Shown one piece after another: positions 1-8,739 of a stretch of 42,930 nt of DNA. A program made the position numbers and the translations under genes. This DNA comes from Flagellimonas onchidii (GTDB lineage: Bacteria > Bacteroidota > Bacteroidia > Flavobacteriales > Flavobacteriaceae): NCBI RefSeq assembly GCF_004804315.1, contig NZ_SRXX01000024.1, forward strand, positions 1-42,930, written 5' to 3'. The notes under the pieces were generated by a model. The model was not told the origin of the DNA and made no database searches. It was given only the letters and a program-made list of their open reading frames with translations. Within the stretch, counting starts at the first letter, position 1, and each line of letters opens with the position of its first letter.

Positions 1-201
1 AACATAGTTGTACAGATCAGCGACGGGGAGCTTACCGCGGATATCGGTGTGGCCATTACCGTTAAGAACATTGTTGAAACCCTGGCAGAAGACCCAAACT
101 CCTTTGTCACCACTTGGGAGACCACTATGGCCAATGAAAAAATTGCTATTGGCATAGACCCTAATTACACTTATGATTTTACGGTGGATTGGGGCGATGG
201 T
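1..201 (+). repeat. Left arm of terminal inverted repeat
   Basis: Bases 1-201 match the reverse complement of 42730-42930 with only two mismatches (positions 108 and 183); the first 107 bases are identical. The repeat is coding in both copies, and similarity becomes patchy after base 201. It marks the shared part of two surface-protein paralogues and probably the point where assembly broke. Confidence 0.95.
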
Positions 202-1008
202 GAGATAGAGCAAATAAGCATCTCAGGAGAAATTGGTGTTTCCCATTTTTACGAAACTTCTGGTGTTTATACGGTAGCCATTTATGGTGATTTTCCTGCT
301 ATTTATACGACACCAATTCAAACAACGCCATCCAACCTTAAGAGCATACAGCAGTGGGGCACTATTGAATGGAGGAGTATGAACAGTGCATTCCGTGGAT
401 GCGTCAACATGGTCTATAATGCCAAGGATGTACCCGACCTTTCACAGGTTTCTTTCTTTAATCAAATGTTTCAAAGTTGCTATAACTTTAATGGTGACCT
501 GAGTGGCTGGAACCTAAATGGCCAAAACATAGGTATGGGCAACATGTTCTTTGATGCATCTTCTTTTGAGGGCATTGGGCTGGAAACCTGGAATACTGAG
601 AATGTGATTAATATGCTGGCTATGTTTAATTTAGCCAAAGCCTTTAACGGTGATATCGGCAATTGGAAGACCCAAAATGTGACGACCATGCAAAATATGT
701 TCACTGGTGCAACTGCATTTGACCAAAACCTGGGCAATTGGGATATTTCAAGTGTGACCAATATGGAGAATATGCTGAACAATACGGCAATGTCCACGGA
801 TAACTATGGCAACACCTTGATAGGCTGGGCCACTTTGGATCAAGGCGAGGCACAAATACCAACAGGTATTGAATTGGGAGCTGTTGGGCTCCAATATTCT
901 TGCGACCTTACCCCAGGGGCAGAAGATGCTCATGATACTTTAAGCGCCGACCCCTATAATTGGAATATTCAAGATGAAAGTCCTGTTGATTGTGGAGGGG
1001 GACTCTAA
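1..1008 (+). CDS. C-terminal part of PKD/BspA-repeat surface protein (5' end outside window)
   Basis: The reading frame is open from base 1, so this is the C-terminal 335 residues of a longer protein; the GTG at 49 is not a believable start. The first residues (VQISDGELTADIG) resemble the end of a cadherin-like repeat. Then comes a PKD-like segment (FTVDWGDG, base 180 onward), followed by about six BspA/DUF285 repeats of roughly 25 residues with the pattern NMF-x-GA-x-x-FNGD-x-x-NW-x-T-x-NVT, to about base 790. The tail after base 800 is Cys-containing and shows no clear T9SS sorting domain. Families of this type are exported surface proteins; adhesion is inference. The first 201 bases are repeated inverted at the other end of the window, in a paralogue with a different C-terminus. 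Confidence 0.85.
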   Translation, partial: NIVVQISDGELTADIGVAITVKNIVETLAEDPNSFVTTWETTMANEKIAIGIDPNYTYDFTVDWGDGEIEQISISGEIGVSHFYETSGVYTVAIYGDFPAIYTTPIQTTPSNLKSIQQWGTIEWRSMNSAFRGCVNMVYNAKDVPDLSQVSFFNQMFQSCYNFNGDLSGWNLNGQNIGMGNMFFDASSFEGIGLETWNTENVINMLAMFNLAKAFNGDIGNWKTQNVTTMQNMFTGATAFDQNLGNWDISSVTNMENMLNNTAMSTDNYGNTLIGWATLDQGEAQIPTGIELGAVGLQYSCDLTPGAEDAHDTLSADPYNWNIQDESPVDCGGGL

Positions 1009-1066
1009 TTAAGAGCACATATATACTATTAAAAACAGCGTAGGCCTAGGTTTGCACATGAATTTA

Positions 1067-1097
1067 AAAGCCCAAACTCCATTCGAGTTTGGGCTTT
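1067..1097. terminator. Bidirectional rho-independent terminator
   Basis: A perfect 13-base stem (1067-1079 with 1085-1097, AAAGCCCAAACTC and its complement) with a five-base loop sits between two convergent genes, the left surface protein and sdhB. A-rich and T-rich flanks on either side suit use in both directions. Confidence 0.85.
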
Positions 1098-1123
1098 GGT
1101 ATTTGTTATTTAAGCTTTGGTTT

Positions 1124-1870
1124 TTATCCTTTCATCGAAGCGGAAAGATATTCCCTGTTCATACGTGCAATGTTCTCCAAAGAAATGCCTTTAGGGCATT
1201 CGATTTCACAAGCCCCGGTATTGGTGCAATTTCCAAAACCTTCCAAGTCCATTTGGCGCACCATGTTTTGTACACGATCCACAGCTTCCACTTGACCTTG
1301 GGGCAACAAAACAAATTGAGAAACTTTTGCTGAGGTAAACAGCATGGCACTTGCATTTTTACAAGCCGCCACACAGGCTCCACATCCAATGCAAGTGGCA
1401 GCATCCATGGCTTTGTCTGCATCTTCTTTTCGAATTGGAATGGCATTGGCATCCACCGTATTTCCAGAAGTGTTCACCGAAATATAACCCCCAGCTTGTT
1501 GAATACGGTCAAAAGAGCTTCTATCTACAATCAAATCTTTGATAACCGGGAATGCTTTTGCCCTAAAAGGCTCAATAACAATGGTATCTCCATCATTGAA
1601 TTTTCGCATGTGCAACTGGCAAGTGGTTACCAATCTATCTGGGCCATGAGGCTCTCCATTGATTTGTAATGAGCACGTTCCACAAATACCTTCCCTACAA
1701 TCATGGTCAAATTCCACAGGCTCTTCTCCTTTGGAGATAAGCTCCTCGTTTAGGATATCGAGCATTTCCAAAAAAGACATATCTCCTTCAACGCCGTCGA
1801 GGGTATAGTCTACCATCTGTCCTTTTGAAGAAGCGTCTTTTTGACGCCATATTTTTAATGTTAGCTTCAT
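1124..1870 (-). CDS. sdhB: Succinate dehydrogenase/fumarate reductase iron-sulfur subunit
   Basis: This is the 248-residue electron-transfer subunit that passes electrons between the flavoprotein and the quinone site in complex II. The plant-type [2Fe-2S] site is CREGICGTC (C58, C63, C66) with C84. The ferredoxin half has C160-x2-C163-x2-C166-x3-C170, and C215, C221 and C225 complete the [4Fe-4S] and [3Fe-4S] sites. Length fits the B-type enzymes of Bacteroidota, Wolinella and Bacillus. It is the last gene of the minus-strand sdhC-sdhA-sdhB set, but is separated from sdhA by a four-helix-bundle gene. Direction of catalysis (succinate oxidation or fumarate reduction) cannot be told from sequence; an aerobic flavobacterium would favour oxidation. 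Confidence 0.96.
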   Translation of the reverse strand: MKLTLKIWRQKDASSKGQMVDYTLDGVEGDMSFLEMLDILNEELISKGEEPVEFDHDCREGICGTCSLQINGEPHGPDRLVTTCQLHMRKFNDGDTIVIEPFRAKAFPVIKDLIVDRSSFDRIQQAGGYISVNTSGNTVDANAIPIRKEDADKAMDAATCIGCGACVAACKNASAMLFTSAKVSQFVLLPQGQVEAVDRVQNMVRQMDLEGFGNCTNTGACEIECPKGISLENIARMNREYLSASMKG

Positions 1871-1909
1871 AACTTCGTTATTCTTAGTTATAGGTTAATG
1901 GGTTAAATG

Positions 1910-2296
1910 TTATTTGGAATTATCTGCTTTTACCAAATAATTGATATACCCATTTAAAATTTTGAGACAATCAAAAATCATAACTCTTAACTCATTATAT
2001 TTTTCTTTGTCGATGTATTCTTCATCAAGTGCGACCAATATTTGGTCCAATAATTCATAAACTGAACCTCTGGAAGTTCTGCAAAATTGTGCGTTCTCTT
2101 TAAAATGAAAACGACCATAGCCTTCGGCGATATTATGAGTAACAGACCTAGAGGCTCGTCTCATTTGAGAGGTTAACTCATATTTTTCATAATCTGGGAA
2201 CACTTTGATGACTTTGGAGATTACTTTTCGCAACTTTGTGCCAGATTTCCAGCATTCCAAATCTTCAAATGTTTTTATGTCACTCACCGTTAACAT
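1910..2296 (-). CDS. Four-helix-bundle protein (23S rRNA IVP family)
   Basis: The 128-residue product carries the family signature: FEDLECWK near the N-terminus, QMRRASRSVTHNIAEGYGR in the middle (about residues 44-62), and an SVYELLDQ helix. This family includes the protein encoded in 23S rRNA intervening sequences and the Avd accessory proteins of diversity-generating retroelements; its biochemical role outside those settings is not established. The gene lies between sdhA (23 bases upstream) and sdhB (39 bases downstream), inside an operon that is normally contiguous. Both spacers are rich in TTAAC/GTTAA words, a pattern like the repeat words beside the second copy of this family at 34568. 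Start chosen at ATG 2296. Confidence 0.85.
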   Translation of the reverse strand: MLTVSDIKTFEDLECWKSGTKLRKVISKVIKVFPDYEKYELTSQMRRASRSVTHNIAEGYGRFHFKENAQFCRTSRGSVYELLDQILVALDEEYIDKEKYNELRVMIFDCLKILNGYINYLVKADNSK

Positions 2297-2319
2297 TTAG
2301 CTTTTAACGAATAATCAAG

Positions 2320-4323
2320 TTACTTGTAACTTCTCGTTTTTAATTCAATGTTTTCGTAAACCAAATCCTCCTTGTGTAATTCAGCATCTTTAGGTTCACC
2401 CTTAAACTCCCAAGCGGCTACATACTTAAAGTTTTTATCATCACGAAGCGCTTCTCCCTCTTCGGTCTGGTACTCCTCACGGAAATGTCCCCCGCAAGAC
2501 TCGTTTCTGTGCAATGCGTCTTTGGCGAACAGCTCGCCAAGCTCCAAGAAATCGGCTACCCTTCCGGCTTTTTCTAATTCTTGGTTCTTTGAATCCACGT
2601 TGCCCGGAACTTTTACGTTTTCCCAGAAATCCTTTCGTAACGCTGCAATCTCTTTGATCGCCTCTTTCAATTCCTTTTCATTTCTGGACATACCGCATTT
2701 GTTCCACATGATTTTACCAAGCTTCTTGTGGTAATGGTCAACGGAGTGGATTCCAGTGCCGGACATCAATTTTTCCATACGGTCACGAACGGCTTTTTCT
2801 GCAGCATCGAATTCAGTCGAATCGGTAGAAATCTCCCCAGTTCTAATATCGTTGGATAAATAATCACCAATGGTATAGGGTAATACAAAATAACCATCAG
2901 CCAAACCTTGCATCAAGGCCGAAGCACCCAAACGGTTAGCTCCGTGATCACTAAAATTTGCCTCGCCGGCACAGTAACAACCTGGGATGGTGGTTTGAAG
3001 GTTATAATCCACCCAAAGTCCACCCATGGTATAATGTACCGCAGGATATATCATCATTGGGGTTTTATAGGGATTTTCATCCACAATTTTTTCATACATC
3101 TGGAAGAGGTTTCCATATTTGGCCTCAACCACTTCTTCTCCCAATTTGGTAATGGTTTCCTTGTCGGGGTCTTTAATACCAGATGTTAGGGCCTTTTCCT
3201 TTCCATAACGTTCTATTGCCGAGGCAAAATCCAAATAAACCGCTTCTCCGGTCTTGTTCACACCAAAACCTGCATCGCATCGTTCTTTGGCGGCTCTTGA
3301 AGCTACATCCCTTGGAACAAGGTTACCAAATGCCGGATATCTTCTTTCCAAATAGTAATCACGTTCATCTTCTGAAAGCTGGGTTGGTTTCAACTTGCCT
3401 TCTCGAATGGCAACGGCGTCTTCCATGCGTTTGGGTACCCAAATACGACCGTCGTTCCTCAGCGATTCGGACATCAAGGTCAATTTGGACTGATGCTCTC
3501 CTGAAACCGGAATACAAGTTGGGTGGATTTGCGTATAGCATGGGTTTGCAAAGAATGCTCCTCTTCGGTGAGCTCTCCAAGCTGCCATCACATTACTTCC
3601 CATTGCGTTAGTGGATAGGAAGAAAACATTTCCGTACCCTCCCGTAGCCAAAACTACTGCATGGGCACTATGTCGTTGAATTTCTCCTGAAACCATATCC
3701 CTCGCGATAATTCCCCGAGCTTTTCCATCGACCAAAACTAAATCCATCATTTCATGACGGTTGTAGGCTTGAATTTTACCACGATTTATTTGACGGTTCA
3801 TGGCTGAGTAAGCTCCTAATAAAAGCTGTTGTCCAGTCTGTCCTTTGGCATAAAAGGTTCTGGAAACCAAAACCCCTCCAAAAGAGCGGTTGTCCAAAAG
3901 ACCGCCATATTCGCGGGCAAAGGGAACCCCTTGAGCCACACACTGGTCAATGATGTTTGCCGATTCTTCAGCCAAACGGTACACGTTGGCCTCCCTAGAT
4001 CTATAGTCACCACCTTTTATGGTGTCATAGAATAAACGGTATGGGCTGTCCCCATCACCTTGATAATTTTTAGCAGCATTAATACCTCCTTGCGCAGCAA
4101 TAGAGTGTGCACGCCGTGGGGAGTCTTGATAGCAAAAGGTCTTTACGTTATAACCCAACTCGGCCAATGTAGCCGCAGCAGCTCCACCTGCCAAACCAGT
4201 TCCAACTACAATAACATCTATGTTACGTTTGTTGGCTGGGTTGACCAGGTTAATATCATTTTTATGTTTGGTCCATTTATCGGCCAAAGGACCGGATGGG
4301 ATTTTTGAATCCAATATGCCCAT
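2320..4323 (-). CDS. sdhA: Succinate dehydrogenase/fumarate reductase flavoprotein subunit
   Basis: The 667-residue protein has the dinucleotide-binding motif [10 protein letters not shown] (about residues 41-50) and HSIAAQGG, with H73 the expected covalent FAD attachment histidine. An HPTCIP segment and the NRLGASAL motif near the C-terminal third are typical of this family. It forms the soluble catalytic head of complex II with SdhB on the cytoplasmic face, anchored by SdhC. Only two bases separate it from sdhC, so they are cotranscribed. The length (about 665) is normal for the Bacteroidota form, which is longer than the proteobacterial SdhA. Confidence 0.97.
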   Translation of the reverse strand: MGILDSKIPSGPLADKWTKHKNDINLVNPANKRNIDVIVVGTGLAGGAAAATLAELGYNVKTFCYQDSPRRAHSIAAQGGINAAKNYQGDGDSPYRLFYDTIKGGDYRSREANVYRLAEESANIIDQCVAQGVPFAREYGGLLDNRSFGGVLVSRTFYAKGQTGQQLLLGAYSAMNRQINRGKIQAYNRHEMMDLVLVDGKARGIIARDMVSGEIQRHSAHAVVLATGGYGNVFFLSTNAMGSNVMAAWRAHRRGAFFANPCYTQIHPTCIPVSGEHQSKLTLMSESLRNDGRIWVPKRMEDAVAIREGKLKPTQLSEDERDYYLERRYPAFGNLVPRDVASRAAKERCDAGFGVNKTGEAVYLDFASAIERYGKEKALTSGIKDPDKETITKLGEEVVEAKYGNLFQMYEKIVDENPYKTPMMIYPAVHYTMGGLWVDYNLQTTIPGCYCAGEANFSDHGANRLGASALMQGLADGYFVLPYTIGDYLSNDIRTGEISTDSTEFDAAEKAVRDRMEKLMSGTGIHSVDHYHKKLGKIMWNKCGMSRNEKELKEAIKEIAALRKDFWENVKVPGNVDSKNQELEKAGRVADFLELGELFAKDALHRNESCGGHFREEYQTEEGEALRDDKNFKYVAAWEFKGEPKDAELHKEDLVYENIELKTRSYK

Positions 4324-4325
4324 AA

Positions 4326-4994
4326 TTAATGTGTTATTGGGTTAAAGTGGTGATATAATGCAATAAAGGCAAAAGCTAAAGGCACTACCACAGCAAATAG
4401 CTTTGTGAATGTTTTTAAAGCGGGGGTATACTTGTTGTTTACTCCCATACTCTGAAGTGATGAAGAAAAGCCATGCCATAGATGCAAGCTCAACAGTACA
4501 AAGGAAATTACATAGCCAATGGTACGTACAGGGTCTGCAAATTTTTCAACTGTTTCAGCGTAATAGCGCGTTGGATTTTCTGGTTTTGCCTCGATGTATT
4601 TGTAGGTCATTTCATGAATCCAAAAATCATAAAAGTGCACTAACAAAAAAGCCAAAATCACAAGCCCGGAGTAAATCATATTCCTTGAAACCCACGAAGC
4701 ATTTGCACTTCCTTTATATTTTACATAGCTGACTCCTCTTGCCTTTTTGTTTTGGATTTCAAGAACAAAACCCATAACAAAATGAACAATAACACCTACA
4801 ATCAAAATAGGTTGCATAATGTACTGTACCAAAACATTGTATCCCATAAAATGGGAAGCTTCGTTAAAAAAATCAGGTGAGATAACAGAGGCAAGGTTTA
4901 TGGTAACATGTAAAACAAGAAAAGTAACTAAAAAAAGACCCGAAAGTGCCATCACTACTTTACGGGCTATCGAAGATTTTATCAATCCACTCAT
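4326..4994 (-). CDS. sdhC: Succinate dehydrogenase cytochrome b subunit
   Basis: From the ATG at 4994 the product is 222 residues with five predicted membrane helices, the architecture of single-anchor B-type complex II (no SdhD is present). Histidines within or near helices (for example [33 protein letters not shown]) are candidates for two b-haem ligands. The frame is open further upstream to 5132, but a good Bacteroidota promoter at 5013-5043 lies inside that extension, so the shorter start is preferred. It is the first gene of the sdh set. Confidence 0.93.
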   Translation of the reverse strand: MSGLIKSSIARKVVMALSGLFLVTFLVLHVTINLASVISPDFFNEASHFMGYNVLVQYIMQPILIVGVIVHFVMGFVLEIQNKKARGVSYVKYKGSANASWVSRNMIYSGLVILAFLLVHFYDFWIHEMTYKYIEAKPENPTRYYAETVEKFADPVRTIGYVISFVLLSLHLWHGFSSSLQSMGVNNKYTPALKTFTKLFAVVVPLAFAFIALYHHFNPITH

Positions 4995-5012
4995 TAGCAT
5001 TGGTTTTATCCA

Positions 5013-5043
5013 CAAATTTACGGCACAATGAGTTTTTAACAAA
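5013..5043 (-). promoter_or_regulatory. Bacteroidota-type promoter for sdhC-sdhA-(fhb)-sdhB
   Basis: On the minus strand TTTG (5043-5040) is followed after exactly 19 bases by TAAATTTG (5020-5013), matching the TTTG-N19-TAnnTTTG pattern of the primary sigma factor in this phylum. The expected transcript start near 5006 leaves about a dozen bases before the ATG at 4994. Confidence 0.75.
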
Positions 5044-5190
5044 CTTTCAACATTCCAAAGAAGGTTATTTAGATTGATTTTAAGCTGTGGCGCTTTTCTT
5101 TGATTTTTATCATTTAAAAATTTGAGTATCAATCCATAGTTTGGGATTTTTAACCGATATTAAGGTCGTTTTTAACATAAACCAAACTAA

Positions 5191-6081
5191 GTGGATATCG
5201 CCATATTATCTGTAAGCCTTAACGTGCATTCCACAAAAAGAATTGTTGAGGAAGCACAGAACGCGGGACACTACGTGGAACTGATAGACCATACCAAATG
5301 TTCTGTAAAATTGGGAGAGGGCAAACCCCAAATTTATTTGGGAGAAGAAAATGTCACTGACGAGTTTGATGCCATCATCCCACGAATTGGGGCAAAGGTG
5401 ACACGACATGGTGCCGCCATAGTGAAACAATTTGAAATGAACAATGTTTTCAGTACGGCAAGATCGTTGGGAATTACCCGGGCAAGAAACAAGGTTCGAA
5501 CATTGCAGATTATGGCGCGAAAGGGGATTCCAATTCCGGAAACTGTTTTTTCCATTAACCCAGATAATATTGGTGAGCAAATCAAACTATTGGGCGGGCC
5601 ACCGGTAATCATTAAACTTCAAGAAGGAACACATGGAAGCGGAGTGATTCTCGCAGAGACGCAAAAATCTGCTAAATCCATTATAGACACTTTGTATAAA
5701 ATGGACACCAGTATTTTACTTCAAAAATATATTGAAGAGGCCAACGGAGAAGATATTCGAATCATTGTGGTGGGCAACAAAGTGGTAGCGAGCATGAAGC
5801 GAATCAGTGATTTGGACGATTTTAGGTCCAATGTGCATCGCGGCGCTAGTACGGTAGCCATAAAACCTACTGCCAAAGAGCAGTTTATTGCCTTAAATGC
5901 AACAAAATATTTAGGTTTGGGAGTGGCAGGTGTTGATCTAATGCGCTCTAGAAAAGGCCCTGTTTTAATAGAAGTTAACGCTTCTCCCGGACTTCAAGGG
6001 ATTGAGGCCGCTTCAGGTGTTAATGTGGCCAAACACATCATACAATTTGTGGAAAAAAATGGACGTAGACGAAGAAAATAA
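5191..6081 (+). CDS. rimK: RimK-family ATP-grasp alpha-L-glutamate ligase
   Basis: The 296-residue protein begins with GTG, then DIAILSVSLNVHST. It shows the RimK layout: an N-terminal pre-ATP-grasp domain with PRIGAKVTRHG (about 66-76), the ATP-grasp core with KLQEGTHGSGV (about 141-151) and EDIRIIVVGNKVVASMKR (about 188-205), and a C-terminal Mg-binding segment VLIEVNASPGLQG. Such enzymes add glutamate to a C-terminal residue: ribosomal protein S6 in E. coli, other acceptors elsewhere. The next gene overlaps its end by 23 bases and encodes an M14 deacylase, a pairing that suggests addition and removal of an acyl or amino-acyl group on a common substrate. The substrate is not visible from sequence. 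Confidence 0.9.
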   Translation: MDIAILSVSLNVHSTKRIVEEAQNAGHYVELIDHTKCSVKLGEGKPQIYLGEENVTDEFDAIIPRIGAKVTRHGAAIVKQFEMNNVFSTARSLGITRARNKVRTLQIMARKGIPIPETVFSINPDNIGEQIKLLGGPPVIIKLQEGTHGSGVILAETQKSAKSIIDTLYKMDTSILLQKYIEEANGEDIRIIVVGNKVVASMKRISDLDDFRSNVHRGASTVAIKPTAKEQFIALNATKYLGLGVAGVDLMRSRKGPVLIEVNASPGLQGIEAASGVNVAKHIIQFVEKNGRRRRK

Positions 6082-7030
6082 AACCATAACCATAAATGGC
6101 GAAGTTATTTCCCCTGGACAGAATAGCCTGGTTCGAATAGGAATATCACGCTTGCCCACCGGAACACTTATCGATATTCCGGTACATGTGTTTAATGGAA
6201 AAAAAGCGGGCCCAACGGTTTTGGTTCAGGCGGGATTGCACGGTGATGAGATCAATGGGGTGGAGACCTTGAGACGAATGCTCCAAGAGAATGCGTTCAA
6301 CATTAAAAAAGGAGCGGTCATAGTGGTGCCCATTCTTAACATCTTTGGCTTCATACATTTTTCAAGGGATGTTCCCGATGGAAAGGATGTAAACCGGAGC
6401 TTTCCTGGCACTCGTGCAGGTTCTTTGGCTAGCCGGATTGCCCATACATATACTTCTGAAATTCTGCCTCAGGTTGATTTTGGCATTGATCTACATACTG
6501 GTGGAAGTCAGCGACACAATTTTCCACAGATTCGATATTCGGCTGAAGATGCTAAAAGCAAGGAGTTGGCAGAAGTTTTTAATGCACCATTTCATTTTGC
6601 TTCTCGACAAATCAATGGCTCATTCAGAAAAACGACATTCAAAATGGGAATCCCTACAATTGTATTCGAAGCAGGGGAAAGTATGCGGTTTGATGAAAAT
6701 TCCATCCAAAAAGGGATGGAAGGCATCCAAAATGTGATGGGGGAGTTTGGAATGATATCCAAAAAAGGACTGGCAAAACAAAAGCCGTCCATACATTTAA
6801 ATCATACCAGATGGATCCGTGCTCCTAGAGCTGGAATGTTTGTTCCCGAAGTTGATAATGGAAAGCTCGTTACCAAAGGGCAAATTTTGGGGCTGGTAAC
6901 CGATACCTATGCCAAGAAAAACAAAAAGATAAAGGCCCCTTTTGAGGGCTACGTTTTTTGTATCAATAATCAAGCGGTCGTTAACCAAGGCGACGCCTTG
7001 TTTCATATAGGAAGTTTAAACACAAAATAA
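6059..7030 (+). CDS. Succinylglutamate desuccinylase/aspartoacylase family (M14) protein
   Basis: From ATG 6059 the product is 323 residues. The zinc site is visible: H61 and E64 in GLHGDE and H146 in DLHTGG; E204 in FEAGES is the likely catalytic acid/base. The C-terminal part (about residues 240-323) forms a barrel-like lobe, as in AstE/ASPA relatives. Members hydrolyse N-acyl amino acids or related amides; this one is not close enough by eye to AstE to assign arginine catabolism, and no ast genes are nearby. The start overlaps the rimK stop region by 23 bases, implying translational coupling. An upstream start at 6002 is possible but would deepen the overlap without adding conserved sequence. 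Confidence 0.85.
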   Translation: MDVDEENKTITINGEVISPGQNSLVRIGISRLPTGTLIDIPVHVFNGKKAGPTVLVQAGLHGDEINGVETLRRMLQENAFNIKKGAVIVVPILNIFGFIHFSRDVPDGKDVNRSFPGTRAGSLASRIAHTYTSEILPQVDFGIDLHTGGSQRHNFPQIRYSAEDAKSKELAEVFNAPFHFASRQINGSFRKTTFKMGIPTIVFEAGESMRFDENSIQKGMEGIQNVMGEFGMISKKGLAKQKPSIHLNHTRWIRAPRAGMFVPEVDNGKLVTKGQILGLVTDTYAKKNKKIKAPFEGYVFCINNQAVVNQGDALFHIGSLNTK

Positions 7031-7036
7031 AAACAA

Positions 7037-7624
7037 ATGAAAAAACCAATCCTTTTTATGGGAGCGCTGCTTGTTGCGGCTTCCGTTATTTTTTCTCATG
7101 GATGCAAGTCTAAAGAAGCCAAAACAATATCACTTTTTGAAGAAAATAGTGACGCATGGTTTGTAGACGGAGATTCAAAATGGGAATTTGTGAACAACGA
7201 ACTTATTGGAGTAGCTGATAGTACTTCTGGATTTGTAATTACCCATGATCGATATAAAAATTTTGAATTGAGTTTGGAATTCCAACCCGATAGTACTATC
7301 AATTCAGGGGTATTTGTGCAATGCGCAAGACCGGAAATGTCGGCCGAAGATTGTCATGAACTCAACATCTGGGATTTGCACCCCAATCAGGATTTTAGAA
7401 CAGGATCTATTGTGACCAAGGTGAAACCCTATGAAATTGTTGAAACCTTAAACAAATGGAACAGCTACAAGGCGGTTACGGACAACGGAAATATAAAAGT
7501 CTATGTGAACGATGTGCTCACCTCTAGCATAGAAAAGGATACCTTAATGGAAGGACACATTGGGCTTCAGGCCATGGGGAACGGGACTATTAAATTTAGA
7601 AATATAAAGCTTAAAAAGAAGTAG
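7037..7624 (+). CDS. DUF1080 / 3-keto-disaccharide hydrolase-like lipoprotein
   Basis: The 195-residue protein has a lipoprotein signal peptide (hydrophobic stretch to about residue 22, then HGC-K, with C23 the lipidation site). The rest is one concanavalin-like beta-sandwich of the DUF1080 family: a YKNFELSLEF strand near 74-83, NSGVFVQ near 91-97, and a C-terminal GHIGLQAMGNGTIKFRNIK block. Known members act on 3-keto glycosides or bind sugars; specificity here is unknown. It lies 6 bases after the M14 gene and is likely in the same transcript. Its last 81 bases overlap the convergent hypothetical gene on the other strand. Confidence 0.85.
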   Translation: MKKPILFMGALLVAASVIFSHGCKSKEAKTISLFEENSDAWFVDGDSKWEFVNNELIGVADSTSGFVITHDRYKNFELSLEFQPDSTINSGVFVQCARPEMSAEDCHELNIWDLHPNQDFRTGSIVTKVKPYEIVETLNKWNSYKAVTDNGNIKVYVNDVLTSSIEKDTLMEGHIGLQAMGNGTIKFRNIKLKKK

Positions 7625-8071
7625 ATTTCTTTTACTTTTCAACCAAAAGTCTTTTTTCTTAGCTATTTTGGCCATGCTCCATTCAATGGCATCCTCGAGC
7701 TTGGAAAACTGTTGGATGCCGTTGCGAAAGAATATCTTTTCCAAAATAAGACTGGCAAACCCACTTTTATTCTGGCTTACCACGGAATAAAATTCCAGCT
7801 GATGTCTGTGTATATAGAATTTTAACCAGTCAGCGGGCACTACAGAGTACGTGTTGATCCTATTCGAAATGTAGGCAATAGGAACATCCTTTCCTATTAC
7901 CTCATAAGCAACAGAGATAATTTTTTGTGCCATGGACCAATTAAAGACCACCCCTTCCTTGACTTCAGAAATGACCAGACCATCAAAAAAATAGAAGACT
8001 CCAAATTCGCACTCCCTAACTTCTTTGATATTCTTAAAAAACGCTATGTCTCTTACCGATTGCACACTCAA
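7544..8071 (-). CDS. Hypothetical protein with antisense-overlapping tail; possible frameshift
   Basis: The protein is 175 residues, with no signal peptide. The alternating hydrophobic pattern of the first 140 residues (for example FGVFYFFDGLVIS, VPIAYISNR, EDAIEWSMAKIA) resembles a small SpoIIAA/STAS-like alpha-beta fold, but I cannot assign a family firmly. The last 35 or so residues are Lys/Phe-rich and are read antisense to the end of the DUF1080 gene. A one-base insertion in the A6 run at 7652-7657 (read on the minus strand) would instead give a stop at 7632-7634, just clear of the neighbouring gene. This suggests a sequencing or real indel that extended the frame. Confidence 0.6.
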   Translation of the reverse strand: MSVQSVRDIAFFKNIKEVRECEFGVFYFFDGLVISEVKEGVVFNWSMAQKIISVAYEVIGKDVPIAYISNRINTYSVVPADWLKFYIHRHQLEFYSVVSQNKSGFASLILEKIFFRNGIQQFSKLEDAIEWSMAKIAKKKDFWLKSKRNLLLFKLYISKFNSPVPHGLKPNVSFH

Positions 8072-8182
8072 AATAACATTCCGATGTTGTTTCTACAATC
8101 GGAAGGGGTTAAGAGTATTAAAGATAGGAAATTCCATTAAAGAAATCGCACATGACCTTGTACGGCCACATGCGATATCATT

Positions 8183-8704
8183 TTATACGGGTAATTTTAA
8201 AACCCTTTTTTTACTACTATTTAAGATTTGAACCTTAAAAGCTATATTGATTTTTCCTTTTTTTCTGTATTTGATGATTAACGTACTATTTTTAAAAGAC
8301 CACCCAGGGTATCGAATGGCAATTTCACGACCTAGATTTTGAGGGACTTTTACATTTGTATGACGTTCGATAGTACTTATTAAATTGCCAAAAGCGTTAT
8401 ACTTTGCATAAATCGAAGAGTTCTTTTCACGAAAAACCACCGTATATGTTGATGGCTCATTTACATCATATTCATCCAGTTGGGTAATGTCAAAACGTGC
8501 TATTCTTTGTTGTAGTGAACCTACTTGGTTGGAATGCGAGATTGGGCCAACTTCTTTCCAATAGTGATTACTCTTATGCCTTTTTACTATTGCTTTTTCA
8601 ACGTTAAAATTAGTATGATAGGCTAACAGGTTCTTTTCCTGGGCATTCAACCCTCTTGCTAGGCTTAGGCAAAAAAGAGATGCGTATAAAATGGTACTTT
8701 TCAT
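8183..8704 (-). CDS. Secreted PepSY-like hypothetical protein
   Basis: The product is 173 residues with a cleavable signal peptide ending near LNA-QEK (about residue 21). The mature part contains a YTVVFREKN strand, YNAFGNLISTIER and an IAIRYPGWSF segment. This order matches small periplasmic PepSY-like/BLIP-like proteins common in flavobacteria. No catalytic residues are evident and the function is unknown. It follows the acyl-CoA dehydrogenase-like gene by 35 bases on the same strand. Confidence 0.65.
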   Translation of the reverse strand: MKSTILYASLFCLSLARGLNAQEKNLLAYHTNFNVEKAIVKRHKSNHYWKEVGPISHSNQVGSLQQRIARFDITQLDEYDVNEPSTYTVVFREKNSSIYAKYNAFGNLISTIERHTNVKVPQNLGREIAIRYPGWSFKNSTLIIKYRKKGKINIAFKVQILNSSKKRVLKLPV

Positions 8705-8739
8705 AATTTCTGATTTTTTTAATGCTTGTTTTTGTATAA

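Noticed and set aside
4995..5132. 46-residue N-terminal extension of SdhC
   Set aside because: It lacks family similarity and contains the consensus promoter at 5013-5043.
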